Of a stretch of DNA of 64,000 bases, positions 10,216-18,914 are shown piece by piece (within the stretch, counting starts at the first letter, position 1; every line of letters starts with the position of its first letter). Made by a program: the position numbers and the translations under genes. The stretch covers positions 282,501 to 346,500 of the forward strand of contig NC_021490.2 in NCBI RefSeq assembly GCF_000410535.2. The letters are read 5' to 3'. The notes under the pieces were generated by a model, which was not told the origin of the DNA, ran no database searches, and was given only the letters and a program-made list of their open reading frames with translations. This DNA comes from Treponema pallidum subsp. pallidum str. Nichols. GTDB lineage: Bacteria > Spirochaetota > Spirochaetia > Treponematales > Treponemataceae.

Positions 10216-11033
10216 AGTGCTGCCTCACTAAGAAGGAGATGTGCGCCTGCAAGAGCATAGAGCGCGGCCGTTTCTACGCGCAGCACATTCGTGCGAAAGT
10301 GCAGGGGTGCAAAGTGCGCGTCATGAAGCGTGCGCTCTTCTGTATCAGAAAAACCGCCTTCAGCGCCTACTGCAAGTATAACCGCCTGCGCGCGCACATC
10401 CGGCGTGTTGTGCGGCGCATTTGGCTCTGTGGGCGTACGGTGCGCGGTGCAGTGTGTAGAACGTCCTGTCCAAAGCAGTTCGTGAAAGGAACCTCCCACG
10501 TGTTTTTCACTGCAATAGATACGCACTGCAGAAGGATAAGGAAATTCCTGCTCGAGCATATGCAGTGCGCCAAGGAGGCTGTGGAGCGTGTCCACACGGG
10601 TGTTCACGGCAGAACCAGACTGTTGACGCGCTTCCCGCACGATGCGCTGCAAGCGTGCATGCTGGGTGTCTTTTTCATCGCGGATGAGCGAACGTTCTCC
10701 TCGAATCGGTATGATGCGCGCAGTTCCAAGTTCTGTCGCATGCCGAACGATCGCGTCAAAGACGCGCGCACGGGGCATCCACTGAAGCAACACAAGCGTT
10801 ACCTGCGTTTTCTCATCCACTGGGGGCATGGGCGTGCAGTGGAGGATTAGTGAACGCGTATGTATGTCGAGAGCGGATACTACTGCGCTGTACTGCGCAC
10901 CGGCCTGCGTACGCAGGGTGAATGTATCCCCCACGCGTGCGCGTCGAACACGCACCATGTAATGAAAATCCTTGCCTGAAAGCTGCACATACCCGCCGGA
11001 ATCCGGTTCTGCGGTTATCAGCAATTGTTTCAT
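10194..11033 (-). CDS. rsmE: 16S rRNA m3U1498 methyltransferase RsmE
   Basis: 279 residues. The N-terminal PUA-like domain (HYMVRVRRARVGDTFTL) and C-terminal SPOUT trefoil knot (ILAVGAEGGFSDTEE and LRVETAALYALAGAHLL) are typical. The enzyme methylates U1498 of 16S rRNA using SAM. I chose the ATG giving MKQLLITAEP because it forms an ATGA overlap with the TGA of the preceding 74-codon ORF; the upstream in-frame extension adds 15 non-conserved residues. An insert of about 30 residues (THCTAHRTPTEPNAPHNTP) lies before the knot. Confidence 0.93.
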   Translation of the reverse strand: MKQLLITAEPDSGGYVQLSGKDFHYMVRVRRARVGDTFTLRTQAGAQYSAVVSALDIHTRSLILHCTPMPPVDEKTQVTLVLLQWMPRARVFDAIVRHATELGTARIIPIRGERSLIRDEKDTQHARLQRIVREARQQSGSAVNTRVDTLHSLLGALHMLEQEFPYPSAVRIYCSEKHVGGSFHELLWTGRSTHCTAHRTPTEPNAPHNTPDVRAQAVILAVGAEGGFSDTEERTLHDAHFAPLHFRTNVLRVETAALYALAGAHLLLSEAALWNKRSW

Positions 11034-11254
11034 AATATCCACGCGCTGAGCGCGCCGGACGCTGTGCGACAACACCACCGTAAGGAACTTCTCTCACCGT
11101 AAACCCTATACATATCTGAAAGTAGTGCGGCGCCGAGCACGCACAGTCTGGCTCCCATAGCCTGGGCAGCGGGACCGACCTGATAAGGGCCACACTCACC
11201 AAGTCTTTGCAAGGGGTATAACAAGGGCGCACGCGTAGCGAACTGGACGTTCAA
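11030..11254 (-). CDS. Small 74-residue ORF bridging ctp and rsmE
   Basis: This ORF fits exactly between its neighbours. Its TTG start overlaps the ctp TGA (TTGA) and its TGA overlaps the rsmE ATG (ATGA). Four-base overlaps at both ends are the usual sign of translational coupling in this genome, and without it the ctp-rsmE gap of 217 bases would be odd for this operon. The product has a moderately hydrophobic centre (QAMGARLCVLGAALLSDMYRV) and a basic tail. I recognise no family. It could also be decayed coding sequence that happens to stay open. Confidence 0.5.
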   Translation of the reverse strand: MNVQFATRAPLLYPLQRLGECGPYQVGPAAQAMGARLCVLGAALLSDMYRVYGERSSLRWCCRTASGALSAWIL

Positions 11255-12711
11255 GATACCTTCTTTTTTTCCTGTATTCCCTCTTGCAATTCTTTGACCG
11301 TTTTAGTACGCGCCACCAGCGCGTGAATATCCTGTGTGCGTATCAACTCCACCGCCTTTCGCAGCTGTTCATCATATTCTAAGTCATATACAAAAGACGC
11401 ATTGTGCCGGTGATACTCCTGTGCGATGAGCTTTTCCACCAGTATTGATCGGAGTTTAAATTCGCGTGCCAGGCCACGTGCATACTGTTTTATGCGTTCG
11501 GAGTTCATGGTACGGTTCTGCTCTGCAAAGAGTTTCACTTTTTCAGACTTAAATAGACTGACAAGTGCCTCTTCTTCCTCGGGAGTAAACTCTGTTTCTC
11601 GTACCTCGAGGTCCGGCGGAATGCCGCTCTTATCGATATTTGCGTCGCTTGGGGTGTAGTAGCGTGAGATAGTCATTTTCAAACTCTCCCGTTCATTGAG
11701 GTCAAAGACTTGCTGCACGACTCCCTTTCCGTATGTGGTTTGGCCGACCAGATATGCGCGCTTGTGGTCTTTTAGCGCACCTGAAACGATTTCTGAAGCG
11801 GACGCAGAATCCCTGTTGATGAGAACAATCACAGGCATAGACGGAGGTAGCTTCTGCGCACGTGCGTTAACGCTGAACGTTATGGAGTGTCCCTGCACGC
11901 GTGACTTAGTGGTTACAACGGTTCCGGAGGGAATGAATGAGCTGGTAACGTCCACTGCGGCGGTGATAAGGCCGCCTGGATTGTTGCGCAGGTCGAGAAT
12001 GAGACGGTCGCAACCTTGCCTACGCAGTTCGGTAACGGTTTCTACCATGCGGGTAGCGGTGACTGGGTTGAACTCTATGAGGCGCACGTACGCGATGTTT
12101 GGATCGATTTTTGCGTACTTAACAGTGGGAATTTCAATTTTCGCACGGGTGAGGGTGAATGGTCGGAAAATCTTTGTACCCCGTTTGACAACAAGAGTCA
12201 CCTTGGTGCCTATCGGCCCCCGTAGTTTCTTTAAAACCTCGTCCATAGTCATGGTGTCAGTGCTCATGGTGCCGATTTTGACGATGAGGTCCCTCGGTCT
12301 GATTCCTCCTTTCCAGGAAGGAGTGTCTTCAATGGCGGCGGTCACTTCCACGTAGGCGGGTTTGCCCGGAGTGGATGTTCTGGACTTAGAAATGACAACG
12401 CCGATGCCGCCAAAGAAACCCTTGGTAGTGTCTTGGAGATTAACGCCGCTGATGCTGTCGCTTTCGACGAAGGTTGTGTAAGGGTCCTGAAGAGAGTTAA
12501 TCATGCCTTCTAGTGCCCCCTTGTAGAGGATGTGGGGGTCTACCTCGTCGACGTAGTATTTGCGGAGGAATTCGTAGACATCCTGCACCGTCTGCATGCG
12601 CTCGTCTTCCTCGGAAGACTGTGGCAAATAAGCGGCAGTCCATGTGGGGAAGGGAGCTGCGCTGGTGATCAGACAACAGACGAGGAGCGCAAACAGTCTC
12701 AGAACACTCAT
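11251..12711 (-). CDS. ctp: Carboxy-terminal processing protease (S41)
   Basis: 486 residues: signal peptide or anchor (about 1-26), a helical N-domain, a PDZ domain (about 95-190; GGIGVVI, GGIRPRDLIVKIG), and the S41 catalytic domain. The nucleophile Ser sits in RDSASASEIVSGAL and the general-base Lys in TTYGKGVVQ. CtpA proteases act in the periplasm on C-termini of envelope proteins and on peptidoglycan hydrolases. It heads a minus-strand operon and has a good promoter (TTGACA, 17 bp, CATCAT) placed so that the mRNA would start at the ATG. Confidence 0.95.
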   Translation of the reverse strand: MSVLRLFALLVCCLITSAAPFPTWTAAYLPQSSEEDERMQTVQDVYEFLRKYYVDEVDPHILYKGALEGMINSLQDPYTTFVESDSISGVNLQDTTKGFFGGIGVVISKSRTSTPGKPAYVEVTAAIEDTPSWKGGIRPRDLIVKIGTMSTDTMTMDEVLKKLRGPIGTKVTLVVKRGTKIFRPFTLTRAKIEIPTVKYAKIDPNIAYVRLIEFNPVTATRMVETVTELRRQGCDRLILDLRNNPGGLITAAVDVTSSFIPSGTVVTTKSRVQGHSITFSVNARAQKLPPSMPVIVLINRDSASASEIVSGALKDHKRAYLVGQTTYGKGVVQQVFDLNERESLKMTISRYYTPSDANIDKSGIPPDLEVRETEFTPEEEEALVSLFKSEKVKLFAEQNRTMNSERIKQYARGLAREFKLRSILVEKLIAQEYHRHNASFVYDLEYDEQLRKAVELIRTQDIHALVARTKTVKELQEGIQEKKKVS

Positions 12712-12717
12712 GGGCGG

Positions 12718-12746
12718 ATGATGGAATGCGTGCCCGTCTGTGTCAA
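12718..12746 (-). promoter_or_regulatory. Candidate promoter of the ctp operon
   Basis: On the minus strand, TTGACA (12746-12741), 17 bases, then CATCAT (12723-12718, 4 of 6), then six bases (CCGCCC) and the ATG at 12711. This is one of the best -35 matches in the window. The implied transcription start is at or within one or two bases of the ATG. Confidence 0.5.
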
Positions 12747-12905
12747 GAATCTGCGTTGGACAGTTTCCTTTCCATGCGACTAGACGGAGGAGGGCACTGG
12801 GGGAGGTGCAGGCGCGCCCCAGACCCGCTCTGGGAGGAGCAGGATATAGCGTGACTTCCGTTTTCTGCCCTGTACTTCCCTTCTTCGTTTTTCACCCCTG
12901 TGCAT

Positions 12906-12915
12906 GGGGGGGGGG
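12906..12915 (+). repeat. Poly-G tract (G10) followed by GA repeats
   Basis: Ten consecutive Gs (12906-12915) run into about five AG dinucleotides (12916-12926). It lies between the divergent ctp and cmk-rpsA genes, 77 bases before the cmk ATG. Such tracts are slippage-prone, and tracts of this length in T. pallidum vary in length near tpr genes. No promoter with the tract in its spacer is evident here. Confidence 0.8.
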
Positions 12916-12954
12916 AGAGAGAGAGAAGTTTCGTTCATCCTCGCACCCGTTGCG

Positions 12955-12984
12955 TTGCGGTGCGTGCAAGGACTGTGCTACAGT
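12955..12984 (+). promoter_or_regulatory. Candidate promoter of cmk-rpsA
   Basis: TTGCGG (12955-12960) and TACAGT (12979-12984) are 18 bases apart. The ATG at 12993 comes 8 bases after the -10, where transcription should begin. Matches are moderate (4 of 6 each). Confidence 0.4.
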
Positions 12985-12992
12985 GCCGGCCG

Positions 12993-15491
12993 ATGGGGAC
13001 CGTGATCATCGCTCTTGATGGACCTGCAGGCTCTGGGAAGAGCAGCGTCTGTCGTCTGCTCGCGTCTCGCCTTGGCGCGCAATGTTTGAACACGGGTTCT
13101 TTCTACCGTGCATTTACCCTCGCCGCATTGCGTAGGGTATCGGAGTTGGCCGTGCAAGCGTGCTCTCCTTCTCCGGACCCTGATGCGGCGGTCGGGTGCG
13201 CGGCTGTTCCACACGCAACAAATCTGGACACATCATATGCTCCTCTGACGGCCCAGAAGAAGGTTGCACTTTTTGATGAAGCGTATTGGGTTTCGTTTGC
13301 GCGCACAGTTGCGCTTTCTTATCGTGCGGGTGTGATGTACGTGGGCGAAGAGAACGTGGAGTCACTGCTGCGTTCGGATGAGGTGGAGTCGGCAGTCTCG
13401 TACTTCGCGGCAATGCCGGCTATTCGGGCAATTATGACGGGGAAGATCCGGTCGGCCGTTTGTGGTGCGCGGGTAGTTTGTGAAGGGCGTGATCTAACGA
13501 CGGTTGTGTTTGTGGATGCGGACTTGAAGTGCTACCTTGACGCTTCTATTGAGGCGCGTGTGGCGCGTCGTTGGGCGCAGGGAACGAGCCGGTTATCGAA
13601 GCAGGAACTCGAGCAGCGCATGCGCGCGCGTGACGCACACGACAGGGCGCGCACCGTGGGGGGGCTCAGGTGTGCGCCTGATGCGCTGTACGTGGATACT
13701 TCTTGCTTGACCATTGAGGAGGTTTGTGAAAGAATCGCGCGCGAGGCGCACCGCAGAGCTTTGTGGGGAGGAGAGCGTTCAGTGGAAAATCAGGAGGGGA
13801 AGGGTACACCATTGGTGCCGCGGCAGCTGCAGGAGCGGTATTCGTTTGAGGCTCCGGAACCTGGTTCTGTTAGGATGGGGACGGTGGTTCAGGTTAATGC
13901 GGGGACGGTGTTTGTAGACATCGGGGGAAAATCTGAAGGGCGCGTTCCAGTGGAAGAGTTTGAGGCGCCGCCGAAGGCAGGGGATGGCGTTCGGGTGTAT
14001 GTGGAGCGCGTGACGCCTTATGGCCCTGAGCTTTCCAAGACGAAGGCCGATCGCTTGGGTTTGAAAGTTAAGTTACGTGATGCGGAGCGAGACGGGACTC
14101 CGGTTGAGGGGAGGATCGTCCGTCTAACGGAAAAGAAGAGTGGTTTTGAAGTGGACTTGGGTGCGGGGATGATGGCCTTTTTACCTATCAGCCAGTCGGA
14201 CTGTCAGAAAGTCGACGCGCCTGAGAGTCTCATTGGGCTTACGTCTAAGTTCTATATCGAGCGTATATCCCAAAGCAAACAGCATCGCGGCAACGACAAC
14301 ATTGTCATTAATCGACGCCGGTATTTGGAGGAGCGTGCGCGGCAGGCGCGCGAGGAGTTCTTCAATTCGGTTCATATTGAAGATTCCGTATCCGGAGTGG
14401 TTAAGAGCTTTACGAGTTTTGGTGCTTTCATTGACTTGGGCGGTTTCGATGGCCTCCTGCATGTGAATGACATGAGCTGGGGGCACGTGGCGCGGCCGCG
14501 CGAGTTTGTGAAGAAAGGACAAACCATTGAGTTGAAGGTTATCCGCCTGGATCAGGCGGAGAAGCGTATCAATTTGTCCCTGAAGCATTTTCAGCCGGAT
14601 CCGTGGCTTGAGTTTGAAAACAAGTTCGGCGTGAATGATGTGGTCAAGGGGCGTGTAACGAAAATCGCTGATTTCGGTGCGTTCATTGAACTTGCTGAGG
14701 GTATCGAGGGGCTTGCGCATATTAGTGAGTTCAGCTGGGTAAAGAAAACGAGTAAACCCAGTGACATGGTTAAAATTGGGGATGAAGTGGAGTGTATGAT
14801 CCTCGGGTATGATATCCAGGCGGGACGGGTGTCTCTGGGGCTTAAGCAGGTAACGGCGAATCCTTGGGAGGAAATAGAGGCTCGTTATCCTGTGGGTGCG
14901 CGCTTTACGCGCCGTATCGTAAAGGTTACGAACGCAGGTGCTTTCATTGAAATGGAAGAGGGAATAGACGGCTTTTTGCACGTCGATGATCTGTCCTGGG
15001 TTAAGCGGACGCGTCCTGCAGACCATGAGCTTGAGGTAGGTAAAGAAATCGAGTGTATGGTTATCGAGTGTGATCCGCAAGCGCGCCGTATTCGGCTTGG
15101 TGTTAAGCAGTTGAGCGACAATCCGTGGCAGGTGTTTGCGAACGCCTATGGGGTAGGGTCTACCGTGGAGGGGGAAGTATCTTCCGTGACGGATTTTGGG
15201 ATTTTCGTGCGTGTTCCCGGTGGCGTTGAGGGGCTTGTTCGCAAGCAGCATCTGGTTGAGAATCGGGATGGGGATCCGGGTGAAGCGCTAAGGAAATACG
15301 CAGTGGGGGACCGGGTCAAGGCAGTGATCGTAGATATGAACGTGAAGGACAGGAAGGTTGCTTTTTCTGTTAGAGACTATCAAAGAAAGGTACAGCGTGA
15401 CGAGCTTTCTCGGTATATGTCCGCCCCGCGGGGGGAGGACGAAGGCTCGTTTACGCTCGGTGATTTGATGAGGCAAACGTCTGGAAAGTGA
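12993..15491 (+). CDS. cmk-rpsA: Cytidylate kinase fused to ribosomal protein S1
   Basis: 832 residues carrying two proteins that are often adjacent genes in bacteria. The N-terminal 230 or so are CMP kinase: P-loop ALDGPAGSGKSS, acceptor site VVCEGRDLTTVVF, and the lid RMRARDAHDRARTVGGL. From about residue 290 there are six S1 RNA-binding repeats (for example GVVKSFTSFGAFIDLGGFDG, GRVTKIADFGAFIELAEGIEG, GEVSSVTDFGIFVRVPGGVEG). S1 brings structured mRNAs to the 30S subunit. I start at the ATG giving MGTVIIALDGPAGSG; an in-frame upstream ATG adds 31 unlike residues encoded by the poly-G/GA region. A CMP kinase insert (about residues 45-95) is rich in A, P and S. Confidence 0.95.
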   Translation: MGTVIIALDGPAGSGKSSVCRLLASRLGAQCLNTGSFYRAFTLAALRRVSELAVQACSPSPDPDAAVGCAAVPHATNLDTSYAPLTAQKKVALFDEAYWVSFARTVALSYRAGVMYVGEENVESLLRSDEVESAVSYFAAMPAIRAIMTGKIRSAVCGARVVCEGRDLTTVVFVDADLKCYLDASIEARVARRWAQGTSRLSKQELEQRMRARDAHDRARTVGGLRCAPDALYVDTSCLTIEEVCERIAREAHRRALWGGERSVENQEGKGTPLVPRQLQERYSFEAPEPGSVRMGTVVQVNAGTVFVDIGGKSEGRVPVEEFEAPPKAGDGVRVYVERVTPYGPELSKTKADRLGLKVKLRDAERDGTPVEGRIVRLTEKKSGFEVDLGAGMMAFLPISQSDCQKVDAPESLIGLTSKFYIERISQSKQHRGNDNIVINRRRYLEERARQAREEFFNSVHIEDSVSGVVKSFTSFGAFIDLGGFDGLLHVNDMSWGHVARPREFVKKGQTIELKVIRLDQAEKRINLSLKHFQPDPWLEFENKFGVNDVVKGRVTKIADFGAFIELAEGIEGLAHISEFSWVKKTSKPSDMVKIGDEVECMILGYDIQAGRVSLGLKQVTANPWEEIEARYPVGARFTRRIVKVTNAGAFIEMEEGIDGFLHVDDLSWVKRTRPADHELEVGKEIECMVIECDPQARRIRLGVKQLSDNPWQVFANAYGVGSTVEGEVSSVTDFGIFVRVPGGVEGLVRKQHLVENRDGDPGEALRKYAVGDRVKAVIVDMNVKDRKVAFSVRDYQRKVQRDELSRYMSAPRGEDEGSFTLGDLMRQTSGK

Positions 15492-15753
15492 GTGGGTCGG
15501 TGTGTTGCGCGTGTGATACGCGGTTCTTTCGGGCGCAGTGGGTTGACTGCGGTTTTGGTGGCTCCTCCTCGGTTGTTGTGGGTGCTTCTCCGCAAGGTCT
15601 TTTGCGTGTGAGGTAGGTGCCCGAGCCTCCGTGTGTATCTTGCGGTAGTTCCGGTGTGCTGTTCTTTCCCTTGGGCAGGTGTGGGGCTTCGCTGCTCGCG
15701 CCTGTCGGTGAGGGTTCTCGAGTTGAGTGATTCTGTGAGGGGAGGAGGGATCC
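15492..15753 (+). other. 262-base intergenic stretch, nothing recognised
   Basis: Between cmk-rpsA and the TPR protein gene. No tRNA, terminator hairpin with T-run, or conserved small ORF was found. A purine-rich GGGGAGGAGGG (15738-15748) close to the next ATG is a strong ribosome-binding site, so this stretch probably holds an untranslated leader or promoter. Confidence 0.5.
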
Positions 15754-16473
15754 ATGCATGAGCAGCGGCGTGGGATAGTGCGGGTTGATCGGTTCTTGGA
15801 ACTGCACCGGCGGTTGCTTGTGGGTGTGCTCGTCGCTATCCTCGGGGGGCTAGGGCTAAGTGCAGGGTGTTTGCTGGTTATGACGCGTTTACGCGCGCGT
15901 GCTTCAGCAGAGGTAACGCGCATAGCGCGTGAGTGGGACGTATTGCGTAAACCGGATAATACAGTGAGCGCTTCTGGTCATGAAGTGGAGGGGCGGGGAG
16001 GGTCTTCCATACGTGCGAAGGAGGATGCGCTTTTGGCGCGCCTTGAGTCGTGCGCCAGTTCGCCGTGGCGGGACGGCTTTGCATATGCGTACGCACAGGC
16101 CTGTGTCGCGGACATTTTCTTTGCGCGTAAGGAGTGGGAGAAGGCACAGCAGGCCTATGTCCGTGCAGCGTATGGTGCTCGTAGGAGCTACGTGGCCGGC
16201 GTGTATTATTTTAATGCAGCGTCTTGCGCGGATGAGCGTGGTCGCTTCGAGGAGGCGCGTGAGCTGTATCAGAGGAGTGCACGCGTGCAGGATTTTCCAC
16301 TCGTTCCCCGTGCTCTCTTTAACGTTGGTCGCATGGAAGAGGCGTTAGGGCGCGCGGCTGCTGCTACAGCTGCCTACATGCAGCTGTATGAGCGCTTTCC
16401 GCTCAATGGATGGGCGGCGCTCGGGAAGTCGCGTGCTATTGCGATCTCAGTGGGTGGGGGAAGAGCACAGTAG
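15754..16473 (+). CDS. Membrane-anchored TPR-repeat protein
   Basis: 239 residues: a short basic N-terminus, one membrane segment (about residues 21-45, LLVGVLVAILGGLGLSAGCLLVM), a charged linker, then helical repeats of TPR type (FARKEWEKAQQAYVRAA, CADERGRFEEARELYQRSA, NVGRMEEALGRAAAATAAYMQLYERFP). The arrangement recalls YfgM/BamD-like periplasmic adaptors, but a direct family match cannot be claimed. The ATG has a strong ribosome site (GGAGGAGGG) ending five bases before it. Confidence 0.75.
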   Translation: MHEQRRGIVRVDRFLELHRRLLVGVLVAILGGLGLSAGCLLVMTRLRARASAEVTRIAREWDVLRKPDNTVSASGHEVEGRGGSSIRAKEDALLARLESCASSPWRDGFAYAYAQACVADIFFARKEWEKAQQAYVRAAYGARRSYVAGVYYFNAASCADERGRFEEARELYQRSARVQDFPLVPRALFNVGRMEEALGRAAAATAAYMQLYERFPLNGWAALGKSRAIAISVGGGRAQ

Positions 16474-16650
16474 GAGGAGAAGCGTTCGCGCCGTGCGGTG
16501 CGCACGTTGTGTAGCTAGGAAGCGTAGAGAGCTCGCGTGAACACCGATTTTCCGCGAGGAGTTGACGGAGTGGGTGCGAATATAAATAGTGCTGCCTGTT
16601 TTTTGTGTAGTTCGCCGCATGTTCCTGAACAACGTGAGGGGTTGCCGTGC

Positions 16651-17130
16651 GTGAAGGCGATTTTCGCCGGTTCTTTTGATCCGCCTACCTTTGGGCATTT
16701 AGATCTTGTTCTGCGCGCGCGTAGTCTTTTTGCAGAGGTCCACGTGTTGGTTGCGGTCAATGTTCAGAAAAGGTATTTGCTTTCAGAATGTGAGCGCGTT
16801 GATTTGATGCGGCAAGTCCTTGGGGATCGTCCGGGTGTGTACGTCTTTCCTTGGCGTTCGCTTGTGGTTACGTACGCTCGAGATGTTGGTGCGCGTGTGC
16901 TGGTTCGCGGTGTGAGAAATGCTACTGATTTCTGTCAGGAGTTTGATCTTGCATGGGTTCATCGTGCGCTCGACGCTGGTTTAGAAACAGTTTTTTTGGC
17001 GGCAAAGCCCTGCTATGCTGCGCTTCGTTCCAGCATGGTACGCGAGGTTGCTTCTTTCGGTGGTGATGTGTCTACTTTTGTCCCCCGTGTAGTTGCCCGC
17101 CTTTTGCAAGAGAAGTTTACGCAGGCGTGA
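16651..17130 (+). CDS. coaD: Phosphopantetheine adenylyltransferase
   Basis: 159 residues from the GTG at 16651, matching the usual 155-165 length. Motifs: AGSFDPPTFGHLDLV (nucleotidyltransferase GxxxPxTxGH), VLVRGVRNATDF, and the C-terminal SSMVREVASFGGDV (ISSTxVR type). It makes dephospho-CoA from 4'-phosphopantetheine and ATP, the step before CoaE, which is also in this window. An in-frame ATG-type start 38 codons upstream gives a non-conserved N-terminus. A TATAAAT at 16581-16587 could be a -10. Confidence 0.92.
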   Translation: MKAIFAGSFDPPTFGHLDLVLRARSLFAEVHVLVAVNVQKRYLLSECERVDLMRQVLGDRPGVYVFPWRSLVVTYARDVGARVLVRGVRNATDFCQEFDLAWVHRALDAGLETVFLAAKPCYAALRSSMVREVASFGGDVSTFVPRVVARLLQEKFTQA

Positions 17131-17234
17131 ATTGCATGAGCTGAGTATGTGATGATTCTTTTTCTCACTCGGTTGAGTGATCTTCGGGGCTGTGCTTTTA
17201 AAGTTCAGAAAAGTTTTGAGCAAGGTTCTCCTGC

Positions 17235-18914
17235 ATGCGTGCCGATAAAGGGGCGGTGGGAACGGTTGCTGTGGTCTGTGCCTTTGATCTGAGCGATTAT
17301 GCCTTTGTGCCCTTGTGTGGCACGCGTGAGCAGTCGTGTATGAAAGCAGTGCCGGGGTTCGTGCCGTGCGTGGAGGTGAGGGGCTGTGAGAGTACAGCCG
17401 GGGTGGGGCGGCGTTGCGCTTTCGAGCGTGCTGTTACAGCTGCTTACGCGTTGCCTGGTTGCCATCAGGTGTGTGTGTACGCGGATGCGGCGAGCGCCGC
17501 GAAGGTTGCGCGTTTTATGCAGTGCGCTACGCCTATTTTTCCGTCGCTGCGCGTGAACGTTCTGGATGACATGCGAGTGAGCGCCTTCTTCGCGCATGTT
17601 GCACGCGTATGTGCGGAATACGCGCAATTGGGTGAAGAACCTGAGGCTGTCTTTGTTCTGCGCGCAGACGCGCCCTTTATTGATAGTGTGGCGAGCGCCC
17701 AGTTATACGCGCAGCATCGCGAATATCTTGCAGAGTATAGTTTTGCAGATGGCTACCCGGAGGGGTTATTTGCTGCAGTTGTTGCGCCAGGACTTTTCCC
17801 CATCCTTGCTACTTTGACTCAGGATGCACATATTTGTTTTGACACTTCGTTCATTTTTGAGAGCATTAAAACAGACATTAATTCTTTTGATCTAGAAACT
17901 ATGATTGCGCCGGTTGATGTGCGGCATCTGCGTCTGGAATTTTATACGAGTTCTAAGGCGCAGTTCTTGCAGTGTGCTGCATTTACCGATATCACTGCAG
18001 AAAATTACGCACAGCTTATCAGCGCACGTGAGCATGCGTTGCGCACAGTTCCTGCGTACTATGCGCTTGAGTTGACGCGTGCGTATCCGCTTTCTTCGTT
18101 GTATCGGCCAGTATCTTTTCCTGCGCAGGTGGAGAATGCTTCACTGATGCCAAAAGAGGAAGCGTGTGCGTTGATCCGGCGCATTGCAGACTTTTCAGAA
18201 CGTGCGGTCATTTCGCTTTCGGTATTTGGGGATCCGGTGTTGTATCCTGCACTGTGTGACGTCGTACGTGAGATTCTCAAGTATCCGGGTTTGTCGGTGC
18301 TCATTGAGACAAGTGGGTTGGGGTGGCAGGAGTCTGTAGTGCGTGATTTGTGCGAATGTGCGCGCAACAGTGCGCGCACTCCTTTTGCCATTGGCTGGAT
18401 TGTGTTTTTAGATGCGGTGAGTTCAGGCATGTACAGTCAGGTACACCGTGTGTCGCTGTCAGAAGCGGAATTTTTTCTAAAAGAAGCGACGGAATTTGCA
18501 ATGCAGGTACATGCGCAATGTCCGGGCGTGCTGTGGCCACAGATTTTCCGTATGAATGAAAACGAAAAAGAGCTCGAGCCCTTTTACCGCACGTGGAAGG
18601 AGCGTGTGGGGCAGGTGATTGTTCAAAAGTATGATCATGTGTGCGGATTGCTTCCCGATCGGCGGGTTGCAGATCTATCTCCTTTGGAGAGGTATCCGTG
18701 TTGGCATCTAAAACGAGATATGATTATTTTCACTGATGGTCGAGTTCCGCTGTGCAAAGAAGATGTGCACTGTCGCCACGCGCTGGGCAATGCTTTCCAG
18801 CAGGATCTTGCACAGATTTGGCGGCGGGGACAGGATGTGTATCTTCAGCACGTTCGTGCAGTACATGAAGGATTATGTGGGCAGTGTGATGAGTACTATA
18901 CCTATAATTTTTAA
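17235..18914 (+). CDS. Spiro-SPASM protein
   Basis: 559 residues. The C-terminal part has a SPASM-type iron-sulfur binding segment with several cysteines (YPCWHLKRDMIIFTDGRVPL followed by CKEDVHC, and GLCGQCDEYYTY). The upstream part looks like a radical-SAM barrel (AVISLSVFGDPVLYPAL, LSVLIETSGLGW) but has no CxxxCxxC SAM-cluster motif, so it is probably not a normal radical SAM enzyme. The N-terminal 230 residues resemble a nucleotide-sugar transferase fold (AVFVLRADAPFIDS). Proteins of this design are known from spirochaetes and named spiro-SPASM; their reaction is not established. It heads a cluster with two sugar-related genes and overlaps the next gene by 26 bases. Confidence 0.8.
   Translation: MRADKGAVGTVAVVCAFDLSDYAFVPLCGTREQSCMKAVPGFVPCVEVRGCESTAGVGRRCAFERAVTAAYALPGCHQVCVYADAASAAKVARFMQCATPIFPSLRVNVLDDMRVSAFFAHVARVCAEYAQLGEEPEAVFVLRADAPFIDSVASAQLYAQHREYLAEYSFADGYPEGLFAAVVAPGLFPILATLTQDAHICFDTSFIFESIKTDINSFDLETMIAPVDVRHLRLEFYTSSKAQFLQCAAFTDITAENYAQLISAREHALRTVPAYYALELTRAYPLSSLYRPVSFPAQVENASLMPKEEACALIRRIADFSERAVISLSVFGDPVLYPALCDVVREILKYPGLSVLIETSGLGWQESVVRDLCECARNSARTPFAIGWIVFLDAVSSGMYSQVHRVSLSEAEFFLKEATEFAMQVHAQCPGVLWPQIFRMNENEKELEPFYRTWKERVGQVIVQKYDHVCGLLPDRRVADLSPLERYPCWHLKRDMIIFTDGRVPLCKEDVHCRHALGNAFQQDLAQIWRRGQDVYLQHVRAVHEGLCGQCDEYYTYNF

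Noticed and set aside
12712-12992. tRNA or small RNA in the ctp/cmk gap
   Set aside because: No TTCGA-type T-loop or cloverleaf; only the poly-G/GA tract and promoter-like hexamers.
14181-15251. Minus-strand ORF of 356 codons
   Set aside because: Antisense to the S1 repeats of cmk-rpsA, which are clearly coding; the antisense product has no motif.
17165-17180. TCACTC-GGTT-GAGTGA hairpin before the spiro-SPASM gene as a terminator
   Set aside because: Six-bp stem and no T-run on either side; could form but is not convincing.
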